Positions 17,020 through 26,164 of a stretch of DNA of 49,265 bases are shown piece by piece. This stretch comes from Burkholderiaceae bacterium 16 (lineage in GTDB: Bacteria; Pseudomonadota; Gammaproteobacteria; Burkholderiales; Burkholderiaceae). Position 1 is the stretch's first letter. Each line of letters starts with the position of its first letter. Under the pieces are notes generated by a model. That model was not told the DNA's origin and did no database searches. It worked only from the letters and a program-made list of their open reading frames with translations. The stretch is taken from the NCBI GenBank assembly GCA_000955785.1, contig JYOD01000076.1:1-49265 (forward strand), written 5' to 3'. The translations under genes were made by a program, and so were the position numbers.

Positions 17020-18021
17020 TTACTGCAGCTCGATCTTCGCGATCGCTGCCAGCCGCTTCCAGCGCGCTATCTCGTCCTTCTGGTAGTCGCGAAGTTCTGC
17101 CGGCGTGGACAGGATCAGCGAGGTGGACTGGCGCTGGTAATACTCCTTGACGTCGTCGGCGGCGCCGGCCTGGGCGAACAGTTCGCCAAGGCGTTGTGCG
17201 ATGAGCGCAGGTGTCTTGGCGGAGACCGCCGCCGCCACCCAGTTGTAGGCCAGGAAGTCCGGCACGCCGGCTTCGGCCGCGCTCGGCACGCCCGGCAGTA
17301 GCGGCGAGCGCTGGGGCGCGGTGTAAGCCAGCGCGCGCACCTTGCCGCCCTTGACCAGCTCAATCGCGCCGCTGGCATCCACCACGGCGAAGTCCACGTT
17401 GGCGGCCATCACACCGTTGATCGCGTCGCCCGCGCCCTTGTAGGGCACGGCAGTCGTCTTCATGCGGCTTTGCTCGTTCAGCCATTCGCTGTAAAGCGTG
17501 TACGACACCGAGCCGGTGCCGTAGTTGAGCGCGCCGGGCCGCCTGCGCGCATCCTCCACCAGCGCCTTGAGCGTGTGGTACGGCGAGCTGGCCGGGACGA
17601 TGATCAGGCATGGCCCACGCGACAGCAGCGTGATGGGCGTGAAGTCGGTCAGCGGATCGTAAGGCAGCTTGCGGAAGGTGGCTGCATTGGTGGACAGCGT
17701 GGAGTTGCTGCCGATAAACACCGTGTATCCGTCGGCCGGCGCGCTGAGCAGCGTCTGCACGCCGATAAAGCCGTTGCCACCCGGCTTGTTCTCCACCACC
17801 ACGCCCTGCCCCGTGAGCTCGCCGATCTTCTTGGCGAACATGCGGGCGGTCATGTCGGTACCGCTGCCGGACGGGAACGGCACGATAAAGCGGATCGGCC
17901 GGCTGGGAAATGCCTGTGGCTGCGCCAGCGCGGCGAACGGCGCGCCTGCCAGGCTCGCTGCGACGGCGGTGCCGGTCAGGATGGCGAAGCGGCGCCGGGA
18001 ACAGTTCACGGTTCGGGTCAT
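17020..18021 (-). CDS. Bug-family (TctC) periplasmic solute receptor
   Basis: Bug receptors are extracytoplasmic binding proteins of tripartite tricarboxylate transporters, greatly expanded in Cupriavidus, Bordetella and relatives. The 333-residue product has an N-terminal export signal with adjacent arginines (SRRRFAILTG), ending about ALAQ. The mature start is the typical FPSRPIRFIVPFPSGSGTD. Other family landmarks are the VENKPGGNGFIG loop and PYKGAGDAINGVMA. The start at 18021 has AAGGAG seven bases upstream. It is the last gene of the crotonase-CoA transferase-dehydrogenase operon, so it probably binds the acid degraded by those enzymes. No TctA/TctB membrane genes are present here; orphan Bug genes are normal in this group. 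Confidence 0.92.
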   Translation of the reverse strand: MTRTVNCSRRRFAILTGTAVAASLAGAPFAALAQPQAFPSRPIRFIVPFPSGSGTDMTARMFAKKIGELTGQGVVVENKPGGNGFIGVQTLLSAPADGYTVFIGSNSTLSTNAATFRKLPYDPLTDFTPITLLSRGPCLIIVPASSPYHTLKALVEDARRRPGALNYGTGSVSYTLYSEWLNEQSRMKTTAVPYKGAGDAINGVMAANVDFAVVDASGAIELVKGGKVRALAYTAPQRSPLLPGVPSAAEAGVPDFLAYNWVAAAVSAKTPALIAQRLGELFAQAGAADDVKEYYQRQSTSLILSTPAELRDYQKDEIARWKRLAAIAKIELQ

Positions 18022-18112
18022 GCTGTCTCCTTGGTCTTCCGCCCGGCGGTGGGTTCCGCCAGTGCGGGGGTGTCAGTGGTTCGGTGATTCCGTGATTCGC
18101 CTTTACGACGGG

Positions 18113-19279
18113 CTAACGCTTGAGGCCAAGCAGATCCCGCGCGATAACCCATCGGTGCACTTCGGACGGGCCTTCGTAGATGCGCATCAACCGCGTCTCG
18201 TTGGCCATCTGCTGCAACGGCATTTCCTTGGTCATGCCCATCGCGCCAAAGGCCTGCATGGCGTGGTCGATCACGTCCCAGGCCATCTCGGTGGCGAATA
18301 CCTTGATCATCGAGACCTGGGTACGCGCCTCGTCGCCGGCGTCAATGCGTGCCGCGGCCTCGTAAGTCATCAGACGACAGGCGTGGATACGGGTGGCGGC
18401 ATCGGCCACCCACCACTGGATTGCCTGCCGATCCGCCAGCGCGGCGCCGAAGGTGCGTCGCTGCGGCGCGTACTCGCACAGCATGTCAAGCGCGCGCTGG
18501 GCGCGGCCAATGCACCAGGCCGCCATCTGCACGCGCCGGCTGGACAGCCGTGCCTGCATCGGCGCGAAGCCCTGGCCCTCCACGCCGAGCAGTTGCGTGT
18601 GCGGTACGCGGCAGTCGTCCAGCACCACCTCGTAGGTGGAGGCGCCGCCGATCATGGGGATGCGCCGTTCCACCTTGAAGCCGGGCGTGCCGCGGTCGAC
18701 CAGAAAGGCGGAGATCCCGCCGCGGGCGCCGCGCGTCTTGTCGGTCACGGCCATCACGATGGTCCAGTCGGCCCGGGCGGCGCGACTGATCCAGATCTTG
18801 CGGCCGTTGAGCACCCAGTCGTCGCCGTCGCGTTCGGCGCGGGTGGTCATCATGGCCGGGTCGCCGCCGGCACCGGGCTCGGAAATAGCGATGGCGGAGA
18901 TGGTCTCGCCGCGCGCGTACGGTTCCAGGTAGCGCGCACGCTGGACTGCGTCGGCGGTCTTGAGCAGCATGCGCAGGTTCGGCGAATCGGGCGGCAGGTC
19001 GTAGGGCGTGACGGTCTTGCCTAGTTCCTCGTTGACGCCGACCATGGCCACCACCGGCAGGTCGGCGCCGCCCATCTCGGCCGGCGCGTCCAGGCCCCAC
19101 AGGCCCAGCTCGCGCGAGAGTCCGTCCAGCTTGTCCTGCTCTTGCGGCAGCAGCGTGAGCTGGCCGCCCTCTGCCTCGCGGGCCAGCACGCCCGCTTCGA
19201 GCGGGATCAACTGCTCGCGCACAAAGCGCGCCACCAGATCCTTGAGCATCTGGTGTTCTTCTTCCAGTACGAAGTTCAT
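18113..19279 (-). CDS. Acyl-CoA dehydrogenase
   Basis: This 388-residue, full-length flavoprotein would oxidise an acyl-CoA at C2-C3. Visible landmarks are the FAD/substrate motif ISEPGAGGDPAMMTTRAE, WVLNGRKIWISRAARADW, and the C-terminal IYEGPSEVHRWVIARDLLG, whose E369 is at the usual catalytic-base position. The start at 19279 has AAAGGAG upstream. It lies between the CoA-transferase gene (31 bases upstream) and the Bug receptor, transcribed together. With the transferase making the CoA ester and the crotonase handling the unsaturated product, it completes a short acyl-CoA pathway. The chain type is unknown. Confidence 0.92.
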   Translation of the reverse strand: MNFVLEEEHQMLKDLVARFVREQLIPLEAGVLAREAEGGQLTLLPQEQDKLDGLSRELGLWGLDAPAEMGGADLPVVAMVGVNEELGKTVTPYDLPPDSPNLRMLLKTADAVQRARYLEPYARGETISAIAISEPGAGGDPAMMTTRAERDGDDWVLNGRKIWISRAARADWTIVMAVTDKTRGARGGISAFLVDRGTPGFKVERRIPMIGGASTYEVVLDDCRVPHTQLLGVEGQGFAPMQARLSSRRVQMAAWCIGRAQRALDMLCEYAPQRRTFGAALADRQAIQWWVADAATRIHACRLMTYEAAARIDAGDEARTQVSMIKVFATEMAWDVIDHAMQAFGAMGMTKEMPLQQMANETRLMRIYEGPSEVHRWVIARDLLGLKR

Positions 19280-19310
19280 GCAATGTCTCCTTTATTGTTT
19301 GCGTGCCGCT

Positions 19311-20519
19311 TCAGCCGGCGTCCTGGCCGCCCGTCACCTGGGCAATGTCTTCAGGGGCTAGCCCGGCTTCGCGCAGCACTTCATCGGTGTGCTCGCCCAG
19401 CGTGGGCGCGTGGCGGCGCAGCGACAGCGGCGTGGCGGAGAAGCGCGCCGTGGGCCGCATCTCGCGCAACGGGCCCTCGGTGGGATGCTCGGTCTGCTGG
19501 AACAGACCGACCGCCTCCAGGTGAGGATGCGCCGGCAATTCGTCCGGCGTATAGATCGGCGTGGCGGGGATATCCAGCGTCTCGAACAGCGCCATCCACT
19601 CCTTCGTGGTGCGGGTCGGCGTGATCTCCGCGAGGTGCTGGTACAGCGCGCGGATATGGGCGTTGCGCTGCGCGCGGCTGGCGATGTTGTACTTGTCAGC
19701 CAGGTCGTCGCGGCCCACGGCGTGGAAAAAGGCTTTCCAGTGGCGGTCCGTGTACGGTAGCGCGCAGATCCAGCCGTCCGCAGTCTGCGCCGGCCGTCGT
19801 CCGCCCTGCAGCAGGCGCGCATAGCCGGCCGCGCCTGTGGCGGGCTCGAAGGTCAACCCCGCCAGGTGCTCGGCCATCACGAAGCTGGCCATGGTTTCCA
19901 GCATCGGTACCTCCACTGATTGTCCGGTGCCGTGGCGCTCGCAATGCAGCAGCGCGGCCATCACCGCGTTGGCCAGCGCCATCCCGGTGGTCTTGTCGGC
20001 GATCAGGCTAGGCACGTACTCGGGCCGGCTGCCGGCGACGGAGCTCAGCGACACCAGCCCGCAAGCGGCCTGGATGATGTCGTCGAAGGCCGGTTTGTCG
20101 CGGTGCGGGCCGTCCTGGCCAAAGCCGGTGGCCACGCAGTAGACGATGCGCGGGTTCAGCGCCGCCACCGCGGCGTAGCCAAAGCCCAGCCGCTCGATGG
20201 CGGCCACGCGCATATTGTGGATCAGCACATCGGCGCCGGCGATCAGGCGGCGCAGCGCCGCCGCGCCCGCGGGCGTCTTCAGGTCCAGTACCACCGAGCG
20301 CTTGTTGCGGTTGAGCGCCAGGTAGATCGAACTCATGCCGGCGTTGCGCGATACGCCGTTGGCGCGCATGAGGTCGCCTTCCGGCCCCTCGATCTTGATG
20401 ACGTCCGCGCCCAGGTCAGCCAGCGATTGCGTGGCCAAGGGGCCCAGCACCACCGAAGTCAGATCGAGTACGCGAATTCCCTCGAGCGGGCCCGCGCAGA
20501 CGGGTTTCTGATGTTGCAT
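19311..20519 (-). CDS. Family III (CaiB/BaiF) CoA-transferase
   Basis: The 402-residue protein starts with GIRVLDLTSVVLGPLATQ and LADLGADVIKIEGPEGD, the standard entry of formyl-CoA/CaiB-type transferases. RNKRSVVLDLKTPAG and the AFDDIIQAACGL segment, with the expected catalytic Asp, follow. These enzymes move CoA between acids without ATP. The start at 20519 has GAGGGGG upstream, and the gene lies nine bases after the crotonase stop. It likely activates the substrate of the operon using another acyl-CoA such as succinyl-CoA; the donor is not readable from sequence. Confidence 0.92.
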   Translation of the reverse strand: MQHQKPVCAGPLEGIRVLDLTSVVLGPLATQSLADLGADVIKIEGPEGDLMRANGVSRNAGMSSIYLALNRNKRSVVLDLKTPAGAAALRRLIAGADVLIHNMRVAAIERLGFGYAAVAALNPRIVYCVATGFGQDGPHRDKPAFDDIIQAACGLVSLSSVAGSRPEYVPSLIADKTTGMALANAVMAALLHCERHGTGQSVEVPMLETMASFVMAEHLAGLTFEPATGAAGYARLLQGGRRPAQTADGWICALPYTDRHWKAFFHAVGRDDLADKYNIASRAQRNAHIRALYQHLAEITPTRTTKEWMALFETLDIPATPIYTPDELPAHPHLEAVGLFQQTEHPTEGPLREMRPTARFSATPLSLRRHAPTLGEHTDEVLREAGLAPEDIAQVTGGQDAG

Positions 20520-20528
20520 GCGGCCCCC

Positions 20529-21305
20529 TCAGCGGCGCTGGAAGACGGGCGCGCGGCGTTCGGCCATCGCCGCCACGCCTTCGCGGAAATCCGCTGTGGC
20601 GAACTGCGCGCGCTGCATGGTCAGCTCACGCTGGTTGGCCTCCACGATGCGGTCGGCCAGCCCCAGGCGCAGCGTCTCGCGCGTGCTTTCCACGGCCAGT
20701 GGTGCCGAGGCCGCAATATCGTGCGCAAGCGCCAGCGCGCGGGCACGCACCTCGGCCTGCGCCACCAGTTCGTCGGCCAAACCGATGCGCACCGCTTCTT
20801 CGCCGTCGATACGCTTGCCCGTGTACAACAGCAGCGCGGCCTGCTGCTCGCCGACCAGGCGCGGTAGTGTCACGCTCATCCCAAAGCCGGGATGGAAGCC
20901 GAGCCGGTTGAAGCTGGCGCTGAAGCGCGCTTCGCGGCATGTGATGCGGAAATCCGCCACCAGCGCCAGGCCCAGCCCCGCGCCGATCGCGGCACCCGCA
21001 ACAGCCGCCACGATGGGCTTGCGGTTGCGGTACAGCTTCATGGCCTGCGCGTAGAAGGCCGATGGATCGCGCGAGACGCTGCCCTGGTCGGCGCCGCTGA
21101 AATCGGCCCCGGCGCAGAAGGCGCCCACGCCAGACGACAGCACAACGGCGCGACAGCTGTCGTCCTCGTCAAGTTGCAGCAGCGCTCCAGCCAGCCGGCG
21201 CATGACATCGGCGTCGACAAAGTTATGGGGCGGGCGGGAGATCTCGATCTGCGCAACATGCTGGTCGCGTGTCAGGACGATTTCGGGGGTGGATGCCGCG
21301 GTCAT
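20529..21305 (-). CDS. Crotonase-family protein lacking the hydratase glutamates
   Basis: The 258-residue protein has the crotonase fold signature: CAGADFSGAD for the first oxyanion segment and AVAGAAIGAGLGLALVADFR for the second. At the positions of the two catalytic glutamates of enoyl-CoA hydratase, the sequence reads Gly (GAGLGLAL, versus GGCELA) and Asn (FNRLGFHPGFG). Simple syn-hydration is therefore doubtful. Isomerase, hydrolase or another crotonase reaction is possible. The ATG at 21305 with GGAG nine bases upstream is chosen over a GTG ten codons earlier. It heads the operon facing the IclR gene. Confidence 0.85.
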   Translation of the reverse strand: MTAASTPEIVLTRDQHVAQIEISRPPHNFVDADVMRRLAGALLQLDEDDSCRAVVLSSGVGAFCAGADFSGADQGSVSRDPSAFYAQAMKLYRNRKPIVAAVAGAAIGAGLGLALVADFRITCREARFSASFNRLGFHPGFGMSVTLPRLVGEQQAALLLYTGKRIDGEEAVRIGLADELVAQAEVRARALALAHDIAASAPLAVESTRETLRLGLADRIVEANQRELTMQRAQFATADFREGVAAMAERRAPVFQRR

Positions 21306-21372
21306 GGCGAAGGGCTCCGGGAAGTGGAAAGGCACCCAGTATTCGCCGATGCGGATTCCCGCGCTACACTAC

Positions 21373-21391
21373 AATTTCAGATACTGAAATT
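21373..21391. promoter_or_regulatory. Probable IclR operator, perfect 19-bp palindrome
   Basis: AATTTCAG-ATA-CTGAAATT is a perfect inverted repeat with 8-bp arms and a 3-base spacer, lying in the divergent region between the crotonase operon and the IclR gene. It is the only AT-rich symmetric element there. IclR-family proteins bind palindromes of this size near their own divergent promoters, so the neighbour is the likely binder. Confidence 0.65.
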
Positions 21392-21437
21392 ACTTGCAGC
21401 GCCCCGACGCTGGATTGGCGGGCCTGCGGCCAACTAC

Positions 21438-22316
21438 ATGCCTGATCCGCAACCCTGTTCCGACCCCGTTTCCCACCCGGATTCCTGCGCCAAATCGCCT
21501 TCGAGCCGCGAACTCACGCACAGTACCGGCCGGTTCACGCGGCAGACCGGAGGCAGTCAGTCGCTCGAACGTGGCCTGATGCTGCTGCGCGCGTTCCGCG
21601 TCGGCTCTTCCAGCCTGACCAATGCGGACCTGGCAGCGCGCACCGGCCTGCCGCGGCCCACCGTCAGCCGCCTCACGCGCTCGCTGGTGGACAGCGGCTT
21701 CCTGCGCTACGACTCCACCGAGCGCGCCTACCGGCTGGCAGCCGTGGTGGTGAGCCTGGCGGACGCCTTCCACCACGCCACCGCGGTGCCCGATATCGCG
21801 CTGCCGCTGATGCGCAAGATCGCCGAGGCGGAAAAGGTCAATGTCGGCCTGGCCGTGCCCGACCAGACAGCCATGGTCTACCTTGCCGCGGTGCGCCACA
21901 GCCGCGACAGCGTATCGCGCACCCGGCGTGTAGCGCCCGGCACGCGCGTTCCAATGGAACTGACCTCGATCGGCATGGCGTGGCTGGCCGCCGTGCCGGC
22001 CGGCGTACGCGACCATTTCCTCGTGCGGATCGCGGAGAAGGCCGGCGACGAATGGCCGGTCTTGCACAAGGAACTGTCGCGCGGCATTGCCCAGGCCCAG
22101 ACGCAAGGCTATTGCACCGCCAACTACCAGCCGGGTCACCTGACCGCCGTGGGCGCGGCGTTCCGCGGGCCGGACCACCAATGGTACGGACTCAATATCA
22201 GCTTCCCGCACAAGCCCAGCGAAAAGCCGCGCGATGTGGCACGCTATGCGCCGCTGCTGCTCGGTCTGATCGAGAAGATCAGCGTGTCATGCGGGGTGGA
22301 GGACGGCGTGGAGTAA
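21438..22316 (+). CDS. IclR-family transcriptional regulator
   Basis: This 292-residue regulator has a winged helix (about residues 38-95: SQSLERGLMLLRAFRVGSSS and DLAARTGLPRPTVSRLTRSL). The C-terminal effector domain includes VGLAVPDQTAMVYLAAVRH, VPMELTSIGMAWLAAV and GYCTANYQPGHLTAVGAAF. The frame is open far upstream, but the ATG at 21438 gives a normal family length; no strong ribosome site is seen. Divergent placement from the CoA-transferase operon is the standard layout for IclR control of acid catabolism, and the palindrome between them is the likely target. Whether it activates or represses is unknown. Confidence 0.88.
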   Translation: MPDPQPCSDPVSHPDSCAKSPSSRELTHSTGRFTRQTGGSQSLERGLMLLRAFRVGSSSLTNADLAARTGLPRPTVSRLTRSLVDSGFLRYDSTERAYRLAAVVVSLADAFHHATAVPDIALPLMRKIAEAEKVNVGLAVPDQTAMVYLAAVRHSRDSVSRTRRVAPGTRVPMELTSIGMAWLAAVPAGVRDHFLVRIAEKAGDEWPVLHKELSRGIAQAQTQGYCTANYQPGHLTAVGAAFRGPDHQWYGLNISFPHKPSEKPRDVARYAPLLLGLIEKISVSCGVEDGVE

Positions 22317-22458
22317 GCATGACGGCCGGCGGCTAGCGCGGGGCCGGCATGGCGCAGCGAGGTGAGAATCCGAACTGCGCGATGGTTTCCGGTTTGGCCT
22401 GCAGTTTGCCAAGCGGCAGATCGGGCGAGCCCGAACATAAGCGTCCCGCAAGGCACCC

Positions 22459-23550
22459 TTACAAACCGACGTGATGGACCCAGCCGGCAGGGCCAGCGGC
22501 CTGGTTGCGCTGAATCTCCACCAGCCGCTCCCTTAGCACCTTGACGGTGTTGCCGGCTGTGCCGTTCCCGATCGCAAAGCGTGTCCGCGCGGACCGCACT
22601 TCGCCGATGGCCACCAGCGTCGCCGCCGTTCCGCAAACAAAGGCCTCGGCCAGGCGTCCGCTTTGGGCATCCGCCTCCCACTCGGGGTATGAATACCGGC
22701 GCTCTTCCACCGTCATGCCCATCTCCCTGGCCAGTTCGATCACCGAAGCCCGGGTGATGCCCGGAAGAATCGAGCCGCTAAGGGGCGGAGTGACCAGGGT
22801 GCCGTCGTCCATCACGAAGAAGATGTTCATGCCACCGAGTTCCTCCACCCAGCGGTGCTCGGCGGCATCCAGGAAGACCACCTGGTCGCATCCGTTCGCA
22901 GTGGCCTCGCTCTGCGCGACCAGGCTGCCGGCATAGTTACCGCCGCACTTTGCCTCGCCGGTGCCGCCGGGCGCGGCGCGCGTGTAGTTCTCGGATACCC
23001 AGACGGAGACGGCCTTGTCGCCGCCCTTGAAGTACGGGCCCACCGGGCAGGCGATCACGCAGAAAATGAACTCGGAGGCGGGCTTGATGCCGAGGAACAC
23101 CTCGTTCGCAAACATGAAGGGACGCAGGTAGAGGCTGCCCGAGCCGTGCGGCACCCAGTCCTGGTCGACCCGCACCAACTGCTCGATCGCTTCCAGGAAG
23201 AGGGATTCGGGCAACGCCGGCATGGCCATGCGCTTGGCCGACGCCTGGAAGCGGCGCGCATTCTCGAGCGGACGGAACAGCGTTACTGCGCCATCCGCGC
23301 CGCGATAGGCCTTCATGCCCTCGAAGATCTCCTGGCCATAGTGGAGCACCGAGCACGCCGGATCGATCGAGAACGGCTTGCGTGCGGTGACCTTGGCGTC
23401 CTGCCAACCCTGTCCTTCACGCCAGGTGATCGTCACCATATGGTCGGTAAAGACGCGGCCGAACGCGGGGTCGCGCATCAGTGCATCCCGGGTGGCCGCG
23501 TCGAGCGCGTTCGGGTTGGGTTCGAGGCTGAAAGTGGTTTGTTGCGTCAT
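22459..23550 (-). CDS. ilvE: Branched-chain amino acid aminotransferase
   Basis: IlvE interconverts Leu, Ile and Val with their 2-oxo acids, using PLP. The 363-residue length and N-terminal layout match the larger BCAT form (WREGQGWQDAKV, LHYGQEIFEGMKAYRG, FRPLENARRF). The PLP lysine is K201 in EAKCGGNYAGSL. Other landmarks are VEELGGMNIFFV, SGSILPGITRASVIEL and AFVCGTAATLVAIG. The start at 23550 has AAGGAAG about 12 bases upstream. It is convergent with the IclR gene and appears monocistronic. It sits next to an ISKra4 remnant whose scar begins about 200 bases upstream. Confidence 0.95.
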   Translation of the reverse strand: MTQQTTFSLEPNPNALDAATRDALMRDPAFGRVFTDHMVTITWREGQGWQDAKVTARKPFSIDPACSVLHYGQEIFEGMKAYRGADGAVTLFRPLENARRFQASAKRMAMPALPESLFLEAIEQLVRVDQDWVPHGSGSLYLRPFMFANEVFLGIKPASEFIFCVIACPVGPYFKGGDKAVSVWVSENYTRAAPGGTGEAKCGGNYAGSLVAQSEATANGCDQVVFLDAAEHRWVEELGGMNIFFVMDDGTLVTPPLSGSILPGITRASVIELAREMGMTVEERRYSYPEWEADAQSGRLAEAFVCGTAATLVAIGEVRSARTRFAIGNGTAGNTVKVLRERLVEIQRNQAAGPAGWVHHVGL

Positions 23551-23776
23551 GAGTGCGAGTCTTCCTTCGCTGGCGTTGGGGATTGGCAGCAGGGCGAACA
23601 CTCCTGTCTGCCGCCGGCATGGCACGTGGCTTTGCGTGAAATCCGGGGCATCGATGATCGCATGCTGGCGCCCAGCTTGTCTTCAATGTCATTGCAAGCC
23701 CCCATCGCCAGGCACTCTGCGCCATCGCGGCACAGCTTGCTGACCGTTTCCGCAAGGATGCACTGCTGGTCGTAGG

Positions 23777-24855
23777 ATGCACCTGGCGGAGGCCGAGTCA
23801 TTGCTGGGCCGGCTGCAGCGCACGTTGATCGAGGCGCAGGTTGCCGACGCGATCGCCCGGACCAGCGTTTGCCCTGCCTGCGGCGCAAGGCTGGCTTGCA
23901 AAGGCCAACATCGCTTGATCATGTGCTGGCGGCCAGTTCGATCCGGCGCCAGGTCACCGTGCTCGGTCGCTGGCTGGAAGCGGAGCAGGCCACTGATGCC
24001 CGGCAGCAGGTGGAAACGGCGGCGAGCATTCGTTCTCCCGACATCGCGGAACCCAGTCCGGTGCGCGCGATTGGCATTGACGGCGGCTACCTTCGGCTGG
24101 CGGGCCGCAGGCGTCGCCAGGACGGCTGGTTTGAAGTGATTGTCGGCAAGTCCATGCGGGATCAGGGTGCCGGCCACAGTTTTGCCTACGTGCACAAACT
24201 GGAGCATCGGCCGGCCGATCGTATGTTGAATTTCCTCCTGCGAGAAGGTGTGCACCCGGATCGACCGGTTACCTTTCTCTCGGACGGCGGGGATACCGTA
24301 CGGTCTGCCCAGTTCGGCTTTGGTGATCGCGGTGAGTGCATCCTCGATTGGTTTCACATCGCCATGCGGGTACAGAACCTCGAACAGATGATCAAGGGCC
24401 GGCCAGCACACTGCGATGGCCCGAGCAATGCGACATTGATCGAGGCGCTGCAAGGTGCCAAGTGGCACTTGTGGCACGGTTGCCCCTATCCAGCGTTGCA
24501 CCGGCTGGAAAACCTGGGCCGGGATCTCGGCGCCGAGGCCAGCTCCGAGGAGGCCGGGCTCCTTGCCAAGCTCGAGGAGTTGATCATTTATCTGGATAAC
24601 AACAGGGGCTTCATCGTGAACTACGGTGAGCGCTATCGCCACGGGGAGCCCATTGCATCGGGCTTCGTCGAGTCGGCCGTCAACCAGGTGATCAGCAAGC
24701 GGTTCGTCAAACGCCAACAGATGGCTTGGCGGCCGCGCCACGCGCACGCACTGCTACAAATCCGGACTGCCGTGCTCAATGACCAGCTCCGATCGCACGT
24801 TGAACGATGGTACCCCTCCATCGCCAGAGCAGAGAACCACCGCATTGCCGCTTAG
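23777..24855 (+). pseudogene. ISKra4-family transposase remnant with internal deletion
   Basis: The 5' part (from 23777) encodes EAESLLGRLQRTLIEAQVAD and a zinc-finger-like VCPACGARLACKGQHRL. Near 23905 the frame jumps to DHVLAASSIRRQVTVLGRWL, which continues to 24855. The main body shows AIGIDGGYLRLAGR, LDWFHIAMRVQNL and the C-terminal VESAVNQVISKRFVKRQQM, all typical of ISKra4 transposases. The segment normally lying between the Cys motif and the SIRRQV helix (several dozen residues) is missing, and the true N-terminus is not recognisable. The gene is therefore broken. No terminal inverted repeats could be paired around it. Confidence 0.75.
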
Positions 24856-25657
24856 TCAGCCCCTGCATTCGCGCGGTCTCGAACCAGGTGGGTCGAGCTG
24901 TTCGGGACTCGGTGGCCGGCCGGGCGCCATTCCGGTCACTTCGACGTAGGCGATTGCCAAAACAAATCGGAAATCTCACCAATTGGCTAACGGGGCGATC
25001 CGGCTCTAAGTTGCTGCTACCCGTAGATGCCAAAACTACGTGGCAATCGTTCAATGCCGAGGTGTCGATCTCAATCGACGGCGCACACCCAACGCCCCAG
25101 TCTCGCGTACGGCGATGACGATGACCGAGTGTCCTACGTCAATGACCGTCCGGCCCATCGATGCTCTGCACATCTCGCAATACCCACGCGACCAAGCTAG
25201 AACCCTCCAGGCTCAACAATTCTTACGCCTTCGTGGCCGTATCAGTCGTCGCGGGATCTGCTTGCGTGCAACCCGCAGTTTGTCGACGCCGGTCGCGTGC
25301 ATCATTCTTCCCCCCGAAGCCTCCGAACGCACTTTCGGCTGTTTCGTTCGCCATTATAGAACCCGCAGTTTGCGCAGTGCACCATGGGAGCTTCCTCCGG
25401 GACTTCCTGCAGCGAATTAGACACCCCGATGCCTTTCGTCGCAAGACCAGTGCTGTCATGCCGCGCGACGGTCAGACGTCGGCTTCGTCCAATAATGCGG
25501 CCATTCGACTGACGAGACGAACGTTCCCCCTCAGCGACTGAAGCGGAAATTGGCTCACCGGACGCCAAGCCGGTCATGGTGTTCATCACTCAACCGGCTG
25601 GCCGTGGCGAGCACGGGTGGACAGTCATCCACGCCGCTGAACGAATGCAACTCCGCC
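24856..25657. other. Barren region with possible IS scraps
   Basis: About 800 bases hold no convincing gene. Near 24926-24955 the sequence ATTCCGGTCACTTCGACGT resembles the repeated end sequences of IS21-type elements as I recall them, at low certainty. A 13-bp direct repeat, AACCCGCAGTTTG, occurs at 25270-25282 and 25360-25372. The minus-strand operon ending at 25658 has no clear terminator here; GTGGA/TCCAC near 25620 could form a weak stem. Confidence 0.4.
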
Positions 25658-26134
25658 CTAAGCAGCCTTTTCGGGCGGCCGCACGCCATTGGTGACGCAT
25701 TGCCGGATCGCCTCAAGGATGCCCAGATCCAACTCCTTCGCGTCAACCACCCCGAAATGGCTGAGCCACTGTTCCACCAGCCTGGAGCGCTCAGGGTCAG
25801 ATCTGTCGCTTCCAGCAAGTTCTGTATCAGCCGAGCTCAGGCCGGCAGCAACTTCCACTGCGGCCAGTTGGAGCACGGTCGGCGCACCATCCATAAGCTC
25901 GCCCATCTGGCGGCCGATCCGGCGATAGTGATCGGATTTGACGTGCGCCTGAGCAGCCGCCTCGCCGGCATAGCGTTCGACAAATACGAATTCACGTGCT
26001 TCCTCCGAACGCCACAGCTCGTACGACAGGCACCCGGGTTCTGCGCACGACTCGACGACCAGACCGGCCGCCAGCGTTTCGAACTCGGCCTCCCGGCCTT
26101 CCTTCACCTTGATCTTCGCTATGATTCCACGCAT
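25658..26134 (-). CDS. ABM-domain (antibiotic biosynthesis monooxygenase-like) protein
   Basis: The first ~95 residues are an ABM dimeric alpha/beta-barrel domain: MRGIIAKIKVKEGREAEFE, CAEPGCLSYELWRS, REFVFVERYAGEAAAQAHV and HYRRIGRQM. A ~60-residue C-terminal extension (from about SSADTELAG) contains VEQWLSHFGVVDAKELDLG and is not part of the usual fold. ABM proteins include cofactor-free monooxygenases, heme oxygenases and proteins of unknown role. The start at 26134 has GGGAGAAGG upstream. It is the last gene of the long catabolic operon, 30 bases after the NPD flavoprotein stop. It may aid oxidation of the operon's substrate, but no reaction can be assigned. Confidence 0.75.
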   Translation of the reverse strand: MRGIIAKIKVKEGREAEFETLAAGLVVESCAEPGCLSYELWRSEEAREFVFVERYAGEAAAQAHVKSDHYRRIGRQMGELMDGAPTVLQLAAVEVAAGLSSADTELAGSDRSDPERSRLVEQWLSHFGVVDAKELDLGILEAIRQCVTNGVRPPEKAA

Positions 26135-26164
26135 TGCCTTCTCCCTCTGTTTGTTGCCAAATGT

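Noticed and set aside
25302..25589. Minus-strand open frame with CANCG
   Set aside because: No second Cys pair, no ribosome site and no homology that I recognise.
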